A DNA stretch of 54,780 nucleotides from JAKQHY01 sp034429475. Its GTDB lineage: Bacteria; Chloroflexota; Anaerolineae; B4-G1; SLSP01. Position 1 is the stretch's first letter; every line of letters begins with the position of its first letter. The notes below the pieces were generated by a model that was not told the origin of the DNA, ran no database searches, and was given only the letters and a program-made list of their open reading frames with translations. Below, piece after piece: positions 1 through 7,180 of the stretch. A program made the position numbers and the translations under genes. The stretch is from positions 1-54,780 of the forward strand of contig DAOUGD010000263.1 of assembly GCA_034429475.1 (NCBI GenBank). The letters run 5' to 3'.

Positions 1-62
1 CGCGGGCGGTACCCCGCCCGCGAAAACACACCCTTTTAATCCGCCGCTTTAGCGGCTCTTTT
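1..62 (+). terminator. hairpin pair at left edge, probable terminator of an upstream gene
   Basis: A perfect 9-bp inverted repeat (CGCGGGCGG / CCGCCCGCG around TACC) fills 1-22. A second stem, GCCGC-TTTA-GCGGC, lies at 43-56 and is followed by TCTTTT. Together they look like the end of a transcription unit that enters from outside the window. The first stem could instead be a free-standing repeat. Confidence 0.4.
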
Positions 63-76
63 CAGTGGAGGAGCCA

Positions 77-1129
77 ATGGTCTCTATCTATGAGCTAGAA
101 ACCCCTATCGTTGTGGTTGATCTGGACAAACTCAACGCCAACATTACCAAATTGCAAACCTATCTTGATGCGCACGGCATCGCCAATCGCCCGCACATCA
201 AGACGCACAAAATCCCGGAGATCGCGTGGATGCAATTGCGCGCGGGCGCGGTGGGGATCACCGTGCAGAAGCTCGGCGAGGCGGAGGTGATGGCGCAGGC
301 CGGGATTCAGGACATCTTTATGCCCTACAACATCGTCGGCGCGGCCAAGCTGGAGCGGCTGATGGCTCTGGCGCGGCGCGTGCGGATGAGTGTCACCGCC
401 GACTCGGAGTTCACCGTGCGCGGACTTTCGGCGGCGGCGCAGGCGGCAGGCCTGGAATTGCCCGTGCAGGTGGAATTCGACGGCGGCTTGAAGCGGTGCG
501 GCGTCCAGTCGCCGCAGGAGGCCGCCGACCTGGCGCGGATCATCGCCCGCGCGCCCGGCCTGCGCTTCGGCGGGCTGATGACCTTCCCAAGCAACGCGGA
601 GACCGGCCCTTTTGTCCGCCAGACGCGCGCCCTGCTGGTGCCCGACGGCATCCCCATCCCGTGCGTCAGCGGCGGCGGGACGCCGGGGATGTGGCAGGTA
701 CACACCTATCCCGAAGTGACCGAGCATCGCGCCGGAACTTACGTCTTCGGCGACCGGCACACGCTTCACGCCGGGTCGCATCAGTTGGATGAGGTAGCCT
801 TCACCGTCCACGCCACCGTTGTCAGCCGCCCCACCGCTGACCGGGGCATCCTCGATGCAGGCAGCAAGACCTTCGGGCTGGACATCATGAATCTGGACGG
901 CTACGGCCTGCTCCTGGAATACCCGGAGGCGCGCCTCTACGCGATGTCCGAGGAACACGGCAACGTGGATTTTTCCGCGTGTACGCGCAAGCCGGAGATC
1001 GGCGAGCGGGTGACGGTGATCGTCAACCACTGCTGCGTCGTCTGCAACCTGAGCAACGAAATCGTAGGTGTGCGGGACGGCGTGGTAGAGGTGGTGTGGC
1101 CGGTGGCGGCGCGGGGGGCGGTACAATAG
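77..1129 (+). CDS. D-threonine aldolase / D-serine dehydratase-like PLP enzyme
   Basis: This is a fold-type III PLP enzyme of the alanine racemase N-terminal family with a D-serine dehydratase-like C-terminal domain, about 350 residues, the usual length. The PLP lysine is expected at K42 in the PHIKTHK motif. The C-terminal segment VNHCCVVCNL carries the His/Cys pair that binds a divalent metal in this family. The frame is open from a GTG at 65, but ATG 77 is the better start because the ribosome-binding site GGAGGAG lies at 67-73. Family members cleave D-threonine or D-3-hydroxyamino acids, or dehydrate D-serine; the exact substrate cannot be read from sequence. The next gene begins one base after the stop, so the two are surely co-transcribed. 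Confidence 0.85.
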   Translation: MVSIYELETPIVVVDLDKLNANITKLQTYLDAHGIANRPHIKTHKIPEIAWMQLRAGAVGITVQKLGEAEVMAQAGIQDIFMPYNIVGAAKLERLMALARRVRMSVTADSEFTVRGLSAAAQAAGLELPVQVEFDGGLKRCGVQSPQEAADLARIIARAPGLRFGGLMTFPSNAETGPFVRQTRALLVPDGIPIPCVSGGGTPGMWQVHTYPEVTEHRAGTYVFGDRHTLHAGSHQLDEVAFTVHATVVSRPTADRGILDAGSKTFGLDIMNLDGYGLLLEYPEARLYAMSEEHGNVDFSACTRKPEIGERVTVIVNHCCVVCNLSNEIVGVRDGVVEVVWPVAARGAVQ

Positions 1130-1130
1130 A

Positions 1131-2042
1131 ATGGACTTTGCTGTAAACTACTCAAAAGCCTCGGCGCGCCTGTTGCGCGAGGGCCGCATCCAGATGGAGC
1201 GCTTCAAGTGCCCGGCCTGGCCGGATACGGTCGCCGAGGCGCAGGCGCAGCATCCGATTTACGTGCATTTCCCCCTGCGGGTGGGGCAGGGCGTGGGCAA
1301 CGCGGCGGACACGGAAACCGACGCGCCGCCGGATTGGGACAAGTTCGCGGCGCTGCTGGCGCGGACGGACTCGCCCTGGATCAACCTGCACCTGGGCGCG
1401 TCGCCATCGGATCACCCGGACGTGCCGCTGCTATCCGTCGCGCCGGAGCACGTGGCGCGCGTGGGCGACGCGCTGATCCGCGACGTCGCCGCCGTCGTCG
1501 CGCGCTTCGGCCCGGAGCGCGTCGTCGTCGAGAACATCTTCGGTTACTTCGGGACACACCTGCGCGCCGCCGTGCTGCCGGAAACCGTCCGCCGGGTGGT
1601 GGAGGAGACCGGCTGCGGCTTCCTGTGCGATCTCTCACACGCGCGGCTGGCGGCAGAGGAGTTGGGAATGACGGAGCAGGCGTACATCGGCGCGTTGCCG
1701 CTGGCGCGGCTGCGCGAGATGCACATCACCGGCGTCCAGACCGTTGATGCGGCGTGGATAGAACGACTGCGGCGGGGTGGGGTAGACGAGAGCACCCTCC
1801 ACCGCCTCGCCGGACGCGCGATCGATCATATGCCGATGACCGACGCGGATTGGGACAGCTTCGCGTGGGCGCTGGCGCAGATTCGCGCCGGGGGCTGGGC
1901 TACGCCGGGCCTCGTCGCCTTTGAATGTGGCGGCATCGGCGGCTTCTACGAGGTCGTGATGGACGAGGCGACGTTGGAGAAACAGGTGGGGCGGATGTAT
2001 GAGATGATCAAAAATCCTGTAAATCTTGTTAATCCTGTCTAA
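1131..2042 (+). CDS. DUF692-like (MNIO-type) TIM-barrel protein
   Basis: A 303-residue protein with the layout of TIM-barrel metal enzymes related to DUF692 (multinuclear non-heme iron oxidases) and xylose-isomerase-like proteins. Possible metal ligands sit in HFPL near residue 46, NLHLG near 85, VVENIFGY, FLCDLSHARL, EMHITG, DHMPMTD and FECGG. The start ATG 1131 follows the previous stop by one base, with no ribosome-binding site of its own, so translation is probably coupled to the PLP enzyme. The last residues (NPVNLVNPV) are encoded by a short tandem repeat (2013-2040) and look appended. DUF692 enzymes often modify peptides, but no precursor peptide or partner protein is seen here. Function is unassigned; membership of the barrel superfamily is firmer than the MNIO label. 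Confidence 0.6.
   Translation: MDFAVNYSKASARLLREGRIQMERFKCPAWPDTVAEAQAQHPIYVHFPLRVGQGVGNAADTETDAPPDWDKFAALLARTDSPWINLHLGASPSDHPDVPLLSVAPEHVARVGDALIRDVAAVVARFGPERVVVENIFGYFGTHLRAAVLPETVRRVVEETGCGFLCDLSHARLAAEELGMTEQAYIGALPLARLREMHITGVQTVDAAWIERLRRGGVDESTLHRLAGRAIDHMPMTDADWDSFAWALAQIRAGGWATPGLVAFECGGIGGFYEVVMDEATLEKQVGRMYEMIKNPVNLVNPV
2013..2040. repeat. AATCCTGT-type short tandem repeat at a gene 3' end
   Basis: Three degenerate copies of AATCCTGTA/T with a period of 9-10 bp form the last codons of the DUF692-like gene. This type of repeat is otherwise found in spacers of this window. Confidence 0.6.
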
Positions 2043-2078
2043 AAAGCCAATGACAAGAGTGTTGGGAGCGAGGAAACC

Positions 2079-3065
2079 ATGATTCATATTCTTTATCGCC
2101 AGCCGGACGGAACGGTGCGCGCCGACCTCACGGCGCAGGAACTACCTGCGCTGTTGCAAGAACCACAAGGCTTGTTGTGGGTTGATCTGGCAGAAGAACC
2201 GACTGAGGCCTGCAGGAACATTTTGCGCGACGTGTTCGCCTTTCATCCCCTCGCTGTGGATGACGCGCTGGAGGAAACGCACACGCCCAAGGTGGATGAT
2301 TGGGAAACTTATCTCTACCTGGTATTGCACGCCGTCGTGCTGAGTCACGCGGAAAGTGAAGAACTCGACACGTTGGAGTTGGACATTTTCCTCGGCTCGA
2401 ATTATTTGGTCACATATCAATCGCGCGCGATTGGTGTGGTGGGCCGGATGTGGGAGATGGCGCAGCGCGACACCCGTCTGCTGCATCGCGGGCCTACGTA
2501 TTTGTTCTACGCAGTGAGCGACGCAATAGTGGCCGATTACATGAAGACCATCGAGACGTTGGACGAGCAAATAGATGCGGCGGAAGACCAAACCTTCAGC
2601 GATCCCACGCCCGCGTTGCTAGAGCAAATTTTCACCCTCAAGCGCACTTTGCTGCGCCTGCGCCGCATCCTCGGCCCGCAGCGCGAAGTCTTCAACAAAC
2701 TGGCCCGCGACGAGTACACCGTCGTGGCCGAAGCCTACCAGATGTATTTCCGCGATGTGTACGATCACCTGGTGCGCCTCTACGACATCAGCGACACGAT
2801 GCGCGATCTGGTGGGCGGCGTGATGGATATGTACCTGTCGGTTGTCAACAACCGGATGAACGACGTGATGAAGGCCCTGACCATCATCACCACGCTGTTT
2901 ATGCCCCTCTCGTTCCTCGTCGGCTTCTTCGGGATGAACTTCTTCCAACCGGCGACGCCGCTGTTGGCCTGGACTGACAAATTTGCGTTTGGGTTGACCC
3001 TGGCGGTGATGGCACTGGCGCCGTTGAGTATGTATTGGTGGATGCGCAAACGTTCCTGGATGTAA
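2079..3065 (+). CDS. corA: CorA-family magnesium/divalent cation transporter
   Basis: A 328-residue CorA-type channel, normal length. The N-terminal two thirds is the cytoplasmic funnel with long helices (about residues 150-260). Two C-terminal membrane segments follow, the first ending in the diagnostic GMN motif (G285-M286-N287, followed by FF), the second ending in a short basic tail (MRKRSWM). It moves Mg2+ (or Co2+/Ni2+) across the inner membrane as a pentamer. ATG 2079 has a GAGG site eight bases upstream. It is separated by only 36 bp from the preceding gene and may share its transcript. No magnesium riboswitch is visible upstream. Confidence 0.93.
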   Translation: MIHILYRQPDGTVRADLTAQELPALLQEPQGLLWVDLAEEPTEACRNILRDVFAFHPLAVDDALEETHTPKVDDWETYLYLVLHAVVLSHAESEELDTLELDIFLGSNYLVTYQSRAIGVVGRMWEMAQRDTRLLHRGPTYLFYAVSDAIVADYMKTIETLDEQIDAAEDQTFSDPTPALLEQIFTLKRTLLRLRRILGPQREVFNKLARDEYTVVAEAYQMYFRDVYDHLVRLYDISDTMRDLVGGVMDMYLSVVNNRMNDVMKALTIITTLFMPLSFLVGFFGMNFFQPATPLLAWTDKFAFGLTLAVMALAPLSMYWWMRKRSWM

Positions 3066-3074
3066 AAAGAGACT

Positions 3075-3102
3075 TTGACAATCACCATAATAGCATTATG
3101 AT
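3075..3102 (+). promoter_or_regulatory. sigma70-type promoter of the adenosine deaminase gene
   Basis: A perfect -35 TTGACA (3075-3080) and a near-perfect -10 TATGAT (3097-3102) are separated by 16 bp. They lie about 30 bp upstream of the add start codon and just after the corA stop. This indicates that add has its own housekeeping promoter. Confidence 0.8.
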
Positions 3103-3132
3103 TTCGATAAAGCGGAGAGGATAGGTTACAGG

Positions 3133-4239
3133 ATGAGTTTTTTTGTAAGTGAGGCCAGTCCAGATCACATGCCCGGTGAACATCTGGCAAAATGGGCACA
3201 AGGATTGCCCAAAGTTGCCCTCCATCGTCACCTGGAAGGTTCCTTGCGCCTGCGCACCCTGGCCGAAATTGCCTCCGAATATCACATTACCCTGCCAGTA
3301 TACGAGATCGAAGCCCTGCGCCCCTACGTGCAGATCACCAGCGATCCCCCTAATTTTCATAACTACATCGGCAAGTTCCCCTTGCTACGACATTTCTATG
3401 TCTCCCGCGACATCATCCAACGCATTGTGAGTGAGACCATTGAAGATGCCGCGCGGGACAATGTCCGCTACTTTGAACTGCGTTTTAACCCTGTCGCGCT
3501 TTCCCGTATTCGCAATTTCGCCCTCAGCGAGGTGGTGGATTGGGTGGTCGCTGCCGCGGCCAGGGCGCAGGAAGCCCATCACTGCCGCACCTGCTTGATC
3601 TTGCAGATTCCTCGCGAAGACCCGGTATCCATCGCCGAAGAAATTGTGGACATTGCTATCGCCCACCTCGGCTCGCAGGTTCGCGCCGTTGACCTGGCCG
3701 GGGACGAAGTGAACTATCCCCCCCAGCTTTTTGCGGCACCCTTTCGGCGGGCGAAACAGGCCGGACTGCACATCATCGGCCATGCCGGCGAAGCGATGGG
3801 CGCAGAAAGCGTTCGCAATGCTCTGACCTACCTTGATGCCGAGCGTATCGGGCACGGCATCCGCTCCATTGAGGACCCGGCAGTGCTCCAGATGCTCCGC
3901 GAGCGCGGCACCACACTGGAAGTCTGCCCCACCAGCAACTTCCAGACCGGCGCCGCACCCAATCCGCCGGAACATCCCCTCTACGACCTCTATCACCTGG
4001 GAATCCGGGTGACGGTCAACACCGACAACCCTAGCATCAGCGCCACCTCGCTGTCCAACGAATACGTCGTCTCCGTGCGCGACATCGGCCTGAAACCCGG
4101 CACGATCTACCGTATGCTGCGTAACGCCGTGGACGCCGCCTTCATCCCTGACGACGAGCGCGACTGGCTGTGGGATACTATCTACGACGGTCTGGCCCCG
4201 TATCCCGGTGCGCAAAAAATCTTCAGCGCTCCTCGTTAA
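3133..4239 (+). CDS. add: adenosine deaminase family protein
   Basis: Hydrolyses adenosine (or deoxyadenosine) to inosine and ammonia in purine salvage. The 368-residue chain has every catalytic block of the family: HRHLEGS (zinc ligands H31, H33), HAGE (H217, E220 as general acid), the RIGHGI histidine H241, and VTVNTDNPS with zinc ligand D298. The EVCPTSN motif is also present. Family members include adenine and aminofutalosine deaminases, so the precise substrate is not certain. ATG 3133 follows a GAGAGGA site. A strong promoter lies immediately upstream and a bidirectional terminator downstream, so the gene is probably monocistronic. It fits with xpt and guaA further along the window. Confidence 0.88.
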   Translation: MSFFVSEASPDHMPGEHLAKWAQGLPKVALHRHLEGSLRLRTLAEIASEYHITLPVYEIEALRPYVQITSDPPNFHNYIGKFPLLRHFYVSRDIIQRIVSETIEDAARDNVRYFELRFNPVALSRIRNFALSEVVDWVVAAAARAQEAHHCRTCLILQIPREDPVSIAEEIVDIAIAHLGSQVRAVDLAGDEVNYPPQLFAAPFRRAKQAGLHIIGHAGEAMGAESVRNALTYLDAERIGHGIRSIEDPAVLQMLRERGTTLEVCPTSNFQTGAAPNPPEHPLYDLYHLGIRVTVNTDNPSISATSLSNEYVVSVRDIGLKPGTIYRMLRNAVDAAFIPDDERDWLWDTIYDGLAPYPGAQKIFSAPR

Positions 4240-4246
4240 TCAGTGG

Positions 4247-4287
4247 GAAAAATGCACCGCCGAGCACAACTCGGTGGCGCATTTTTT
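4247..4287. terminator. bidirectional terminator between add and glmS
   Basis: Inverted repeat with arms around ACCGCCGAG / CTCGGTGGC and loop CACAA, flanked by an A-run on the left (4248-4252) and a T-run on the right (4282-4287). The two convergent genes share it. Confidence 0.88.
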
Positions 4288-4317
4288 CTCCTTCTTAACC
4301 GGTCTTTGCCGCTCCTC

Positions 4318-6162
4318 TTATTCTACCGTCACACTCTTCGCCAGATTGCGCGGCTGATCCACGTCCGCGCCGCGCCGCACGGCGACGGCATACGCCAGCC
4401 ATTGCAGCGGGATGATGTTGAGCACCGGCGAAAGATACGGTGGCGCGACCGGCACCTCCAACACGTAATCCGCTTTGCTGCGCGCCAGCTCGTCGCCCGC
4501 TTGCAGCAGCCCGATGACCGTGCCGCCGCGCGCCTTCACCTGCTCCATCTGGCTGATCATCTTGTCATAGACGTTGTCGCGCGGCGCGATGGTGACGACC
4601 GGCATCGTCGCGTCAATCAGCGCGATAGGCCCGTGCTTCATCTCGCCGGCGGGATAGCCTTCGGCGTGGATGTACGAAATTTCCTTGAGTTTGAGCGCGC
4701 CTTCCAGTGCAATCGGATAGTTGATCCCCCGCCCCAGGAACAAGAAGTGTTCCCGCTTGAAAAAGATTTCCGCCAGTTCCTCGTAAAACGGCGTCTGCTC
4801 CGAGACGCGCCCGACCAGATCGGGCAAGCGCGCCAGGTCACTGACGGCCTGTCTTAACGTTTCTCTCGGCAGAACTCCGCGCAGTTCACCCAGGTAGAGC
4901 GCGAGCATGTACAGGTCTACCACGCTGGCCGTGAAAGCCTTCGAGGTTGCCACCCCAATCTCCATTCCGGCCTGCATAAAGATGTGTCCGTCGGCCAGCC
5001 GGTGCGCCTGGCTGCCGATCACGTTGACGATAGACCAGAGCCGGGCGCCCTTCAGCCGGCCTTCTTCCATCGCGGCCAGCGTGTCCACGGTTTCGCCGGA
5101 CTGCGTGATCGCCAACACCGCCGTCTGCGGCGTGATCAGCGGATCGCGGTAGCGGAACTCGGAGCCATAGTCCACCTCTACCGGCACGCGCGCGAGCGTT
5201 TCCAGCATAAACTTCCCCACCAGTCCGGCGTGATACGACGAGCCGCACGCCGCAATGATGATGCGATCCAGACTTTGCGCTTCCGCCTGGGTCATCGGCA
5301 CCGTATCCAGGGCCACCCGCCCCCGGTGAAAATCCACCCGCCCCCGGATGGTATCGGTGATGGCGCGCGGCTGCTCGGAAATTTCCTTCTGCATAAAGTG
5401 ACGATACGGGCCTTTCTCGGCGGATACCGGGTCCCACGGGATGGTGTGGATCGTGCTTGCCACCGGCTTGCCGTCCAACGTAAAAATCTGGGCGCCCTGC
5501 GGCGTCACGCGTGCTATCTGCCGGCTTTCCAGGAAGATCACATCCCGCGTGTACTCCAAAATCGCCGGGATGTCGGAGGCGATGAACATTTCCCCGTCCC
5601 CTTTGCCGATGACGATCCCGCCCGCGTTGCCCAGCCGGGCCACGACCAACGTGTCCGGCGCCTGTGGGCTGACGAACACAAACGCACTCGCGCCCTGGAT
5701 GGACGGGAGCGCGCGCTGTACCGCCGTGAATAAATCCGCGCCGCCCGCCAGATGTCCATCCACCAGATGCGCCGCCACCTCGGTATCCGTCTCCGACGTG
5801 AAGTGAATACCCTCATCCGCCATCTCGTTGCGCAGTTCGGCGTAATTCTCGATGATGCCGTTGTGGACGACGGCCACGCGCCCGTTCATCCCGACGTGCG
5901 GGTGCGCGTTGGTCTCGGTCACGCCGCCGTGCGTCGCCCAGCGCGTGTGCCCAATCCCGATAGTGCCCTCCAGCGGATGCCCCCACAGCCGTTCCTGGAG
6001 ATTGTTCAACTTACCGACCGCTCGTTCGACCGCAATCCCGCCGTTTTGATGCAGCACGGCGATCCCGGCGGAGTCATACCCACGATATTCCAACCGCTTC
6101 AACCCGGCCAATACAATGGGTGCCGCCTGCTGCGGCCCCACATATCCAACGATGCCACACAT
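4318..6162 (-). CDS. glmS: glutamine--fructose-6-phosphate aminotransferase
   Basis: Makes glucosamine-6-phosphate from fructose-6-phosphate and glutamine, the first step to UDP-GlcNAc and the cell wall. At 614 residues it is full length. The N-terminal glutaminase domain begins MCGIVGYVG with nucleophile C2 after Met removal, and contains HTRWATHG. Two sugar-isomerase (SIS) domains follow (about 290-425 and 460-595), and the protein ends in the family tail AKSVTVE. ATG 6162 has AGGAGG at 6174-6169. The 5' leader carries a glmS ribozyme, so the product's own metabolite should trigger mRNA cleavage and shut expression down. Confidence 0.97.
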   Translation of the reverse strand: MCGIVGYVGPQQAAPIVLAGLKRLEYRGYDSAGIAVLHQNGGIAVERAVGKLNNLQERLWGHPLEGTIGIGHTRWATHGGVTETNAHPHVGMNGRVAVVHNGIIENYAELRNEMADEGIHFTSETDTEVAAHLVDGHLAGGADLFTAVQRALPSIQGASAFVFVSPQAPDTLVVARLGNAGGIVIGKGDGEMFIASDIPAILEYTRDVIFLESRQIARVTPQGAQIFTLDGKPVASTIHTIPWDPVSAEKGPYRHFMQKEISEQPRAITDTIRGRVDFHRGRVALDTVPMTQAEAQSLDRIIIAACGSSYHAGLVGKFMLETLARVPVEVDYGSEFRYRDPLITPQTAVLAITQSGETVDTLAAMEEGRLKGARLWSIVNVIGSQAHRLADGHIFMQAGMEIGVATSKAFTASVVDLYMLALYLGELRGVLPRETLRQAVSDLARLPDLVGRVSEQTPFYEELAEIFFKREHFLFLGRGINYPIALEGALKLKEISYIHAEGYPAGEMKHGPIALIDATMPVVTIAPRDNVYDKMISQMEQVKARGGTVIGLLQAGDELARSKADYVLEVPVAPPYLSPVLNIIPLQWLAYAVAVRRGADVDQPRNLAKSVTVE

Positions 6163-6198
6163 AGGTTGCCTCCTGAGTTTGAATGGTTTGGGATAGAG

Positions 6199-6248
6199 AA
6201 AACGTCAAACGTCAAACGTGATTGGACGCACACGTTCTTAACGTTTTC
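6199..6248. repeat. ACGTCAA heptad repeat in the glmS leader
   Basis: Three tandem copies of AAACGTC/G with a 7-bp period (6199-6220), followed by a partly inverted ACGTTCTTAACGTTTTC. It lies between the ribozyme and the glmS ribosome-binding site. Confidence 0.55.
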
Positions 6249-6278
6249 ATCTGCTTGAACTGAAAACAACGGGAAATA

Positions 6279-6299
6279 GGGCTACCGGAGAGGGTAGCC
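6279..6299 (-). other. RNA hairpin between the glmS ribozyme and the glmS gene
   Basis: A perfect stem GGCTACC / GGTAGCC closes a six-base loop (CTCTCC) just downstream of the ribozyme core on the transcript. No U-run follows, so it is more likely a 3' stem of the ribozyme domain or an mRNA-stability element than a terminator. Confidence 0.5.
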
Positions 6300-6478
6300 G
6301 CCCGGTCATCCGCTTTGTCTCATCGGTTGCCCGATGGATTTGTGAGATGGCTTCCTCATTTTGAGGGGAGCGAGAGGGGAGGGCAATCCCCTGGCGGCTT
6401 CCGCCGAAGCTCTGATCTGGTCAGAGATGTTCGATGAACCGCCTCCTCGTCACCCGGCCTGACGCCGGGTCTGGCGCT
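6300..6478 (-). ncRNA. glmS ribozyme-riboswitch (glucosamine-6-phosphate activated)
   Basis: Read on the minus strand, the leader starts A|GCGCCAGAC, with the self-cleavage site expected between 6478 and 6477. P2 is formed by ACCCGGC / GCCGGGT. The invariant GACGAGG, the CAUCGA segment and UCGGCGG then follow in the order and spacing of known glmS ribozymes, with AGGCGG pairing to GCCGCC as the pseudoknot stem. An extra small stem (CTCTGA/TCAGAG) sits between the CAUCGA and UCGGCGG segments. Downstream P3/P4-type stems include CATCGG-GCAA-CCGATG. It lies directly upstream of glmS in the correct orientation. The 5' boundary is precise; the 3' boundary is approximate. Confidence 0.96.
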
Positions 6479-6531
6479 AAAGTCCCCACTGTTTTTGGAT
6501 TATTGGCTCAAATGTTCCTCCTGAAAAGCAA

Positions 6532-6587
6532 GTAACACAAACTTTAGTTTGTTGGTCGAGATAAAGCCAAACTGAAGTTTGGGCTAC
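6532..6587. repeat. compound palindromic element, copy 1
   Basis: A 56-bp element made of two dyads, CAAACTTTAGTTTG and CCAAACTGAAGTTTGG, bounded by GTAAC at one end and GCTAC at the other. A copy of the same length and plan is at 49354-49409 (inverted) and a related one at 52088-52134. It abuts the stop codon of the Uma2 gene. Confidence 0.7.
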
Positions 6588-7130
6588 TTAAATCTTACAC
6601 CGGCATCCGCATTGCAAAACAATCTCAACCGGTGGATACAAACGGCTCACGCCGTCTTTGCGGAAATGCATAATCAGCAACGTGCGGGGATCAACCACCA
6701 CCACATCCTGAACGCCCTGTGAAAGGTAGAAAAGTGGGCCAATCTCCAGGTCTTTTAACTCATAACCGGCACTGACGACCTCGATGACGGCCGCCGGGAT
6801 CATCGTCAACGCCTCATCTGTGATCGGTGGTTCCGCGCAGAATACGGCAACATCAGGCCATTTAAGCGACCCATCCGGGAATTGCACATACACATCGGCG
6901 TAGTGGAAACACCCACACGCCGCAGCGTCACCCTGGCGGCGCAACGTCTGGCGGATCTCGTCCACCGTCTTCTGATGGCGAAAGCCCGGATGCACTTCCC
7001 AGGTCGGCAGCCCGTTGACAACTTCCAGGCGCAGGCCGATTTCATCCGCCGCGAGCAGCGTCGCCATCGGCGGCGTCGGCCCGGTGTGATAGCTAATCCC
7101 TGCTTCGCGCACTAACGCATCCCTGTCCAT
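6588..7130 (-). CDS. Uma2 family (DUF820) putative restriction-type endonuclease
   Basis: A 180-residue protein of the Uma2/DUF820 family, PD-(D/E)XK superfamily, common in cyanobacteria and Chloroflexota in many copies. Visible features are LRLEVVNG in the early strand, KWPDVAVF with the catalytic-type aspartate D93, PAAVIEVVS with E117, and the family block GVQDVVVVDP. No activity has been clearly established for most members, and no methyltransferase or toxin partner is adjacent. The reading frame ends at the edge of a palindromic repeat, and the tail LQCGCRCKI is atypical, so the 3' end may have been altered. It is upstream of glmS on the same strand. Confidence 0.8.
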   Translation of the reverse strand: MDRDALVREAGISYHTGPTPPMATLLAADEIGLRLEVVNGLPTWEVHPGFRHQKTVDEIRQTLRRQGDAAACGCFHYADVYVQFPDGSLKWPDVAVFCAEPPITDEALTMIPAAVIEVVSAGYELKDLEIGPLFYLSQGVQDVVVVDPRTLLIMHFRKDGVSRLYPPVEIVLQCGCRCKI

Positions 7131-7180
7131 AAAGGCAATTATACCTGGAAACTGGCGACTGAAAACTGATTATGAGACAT

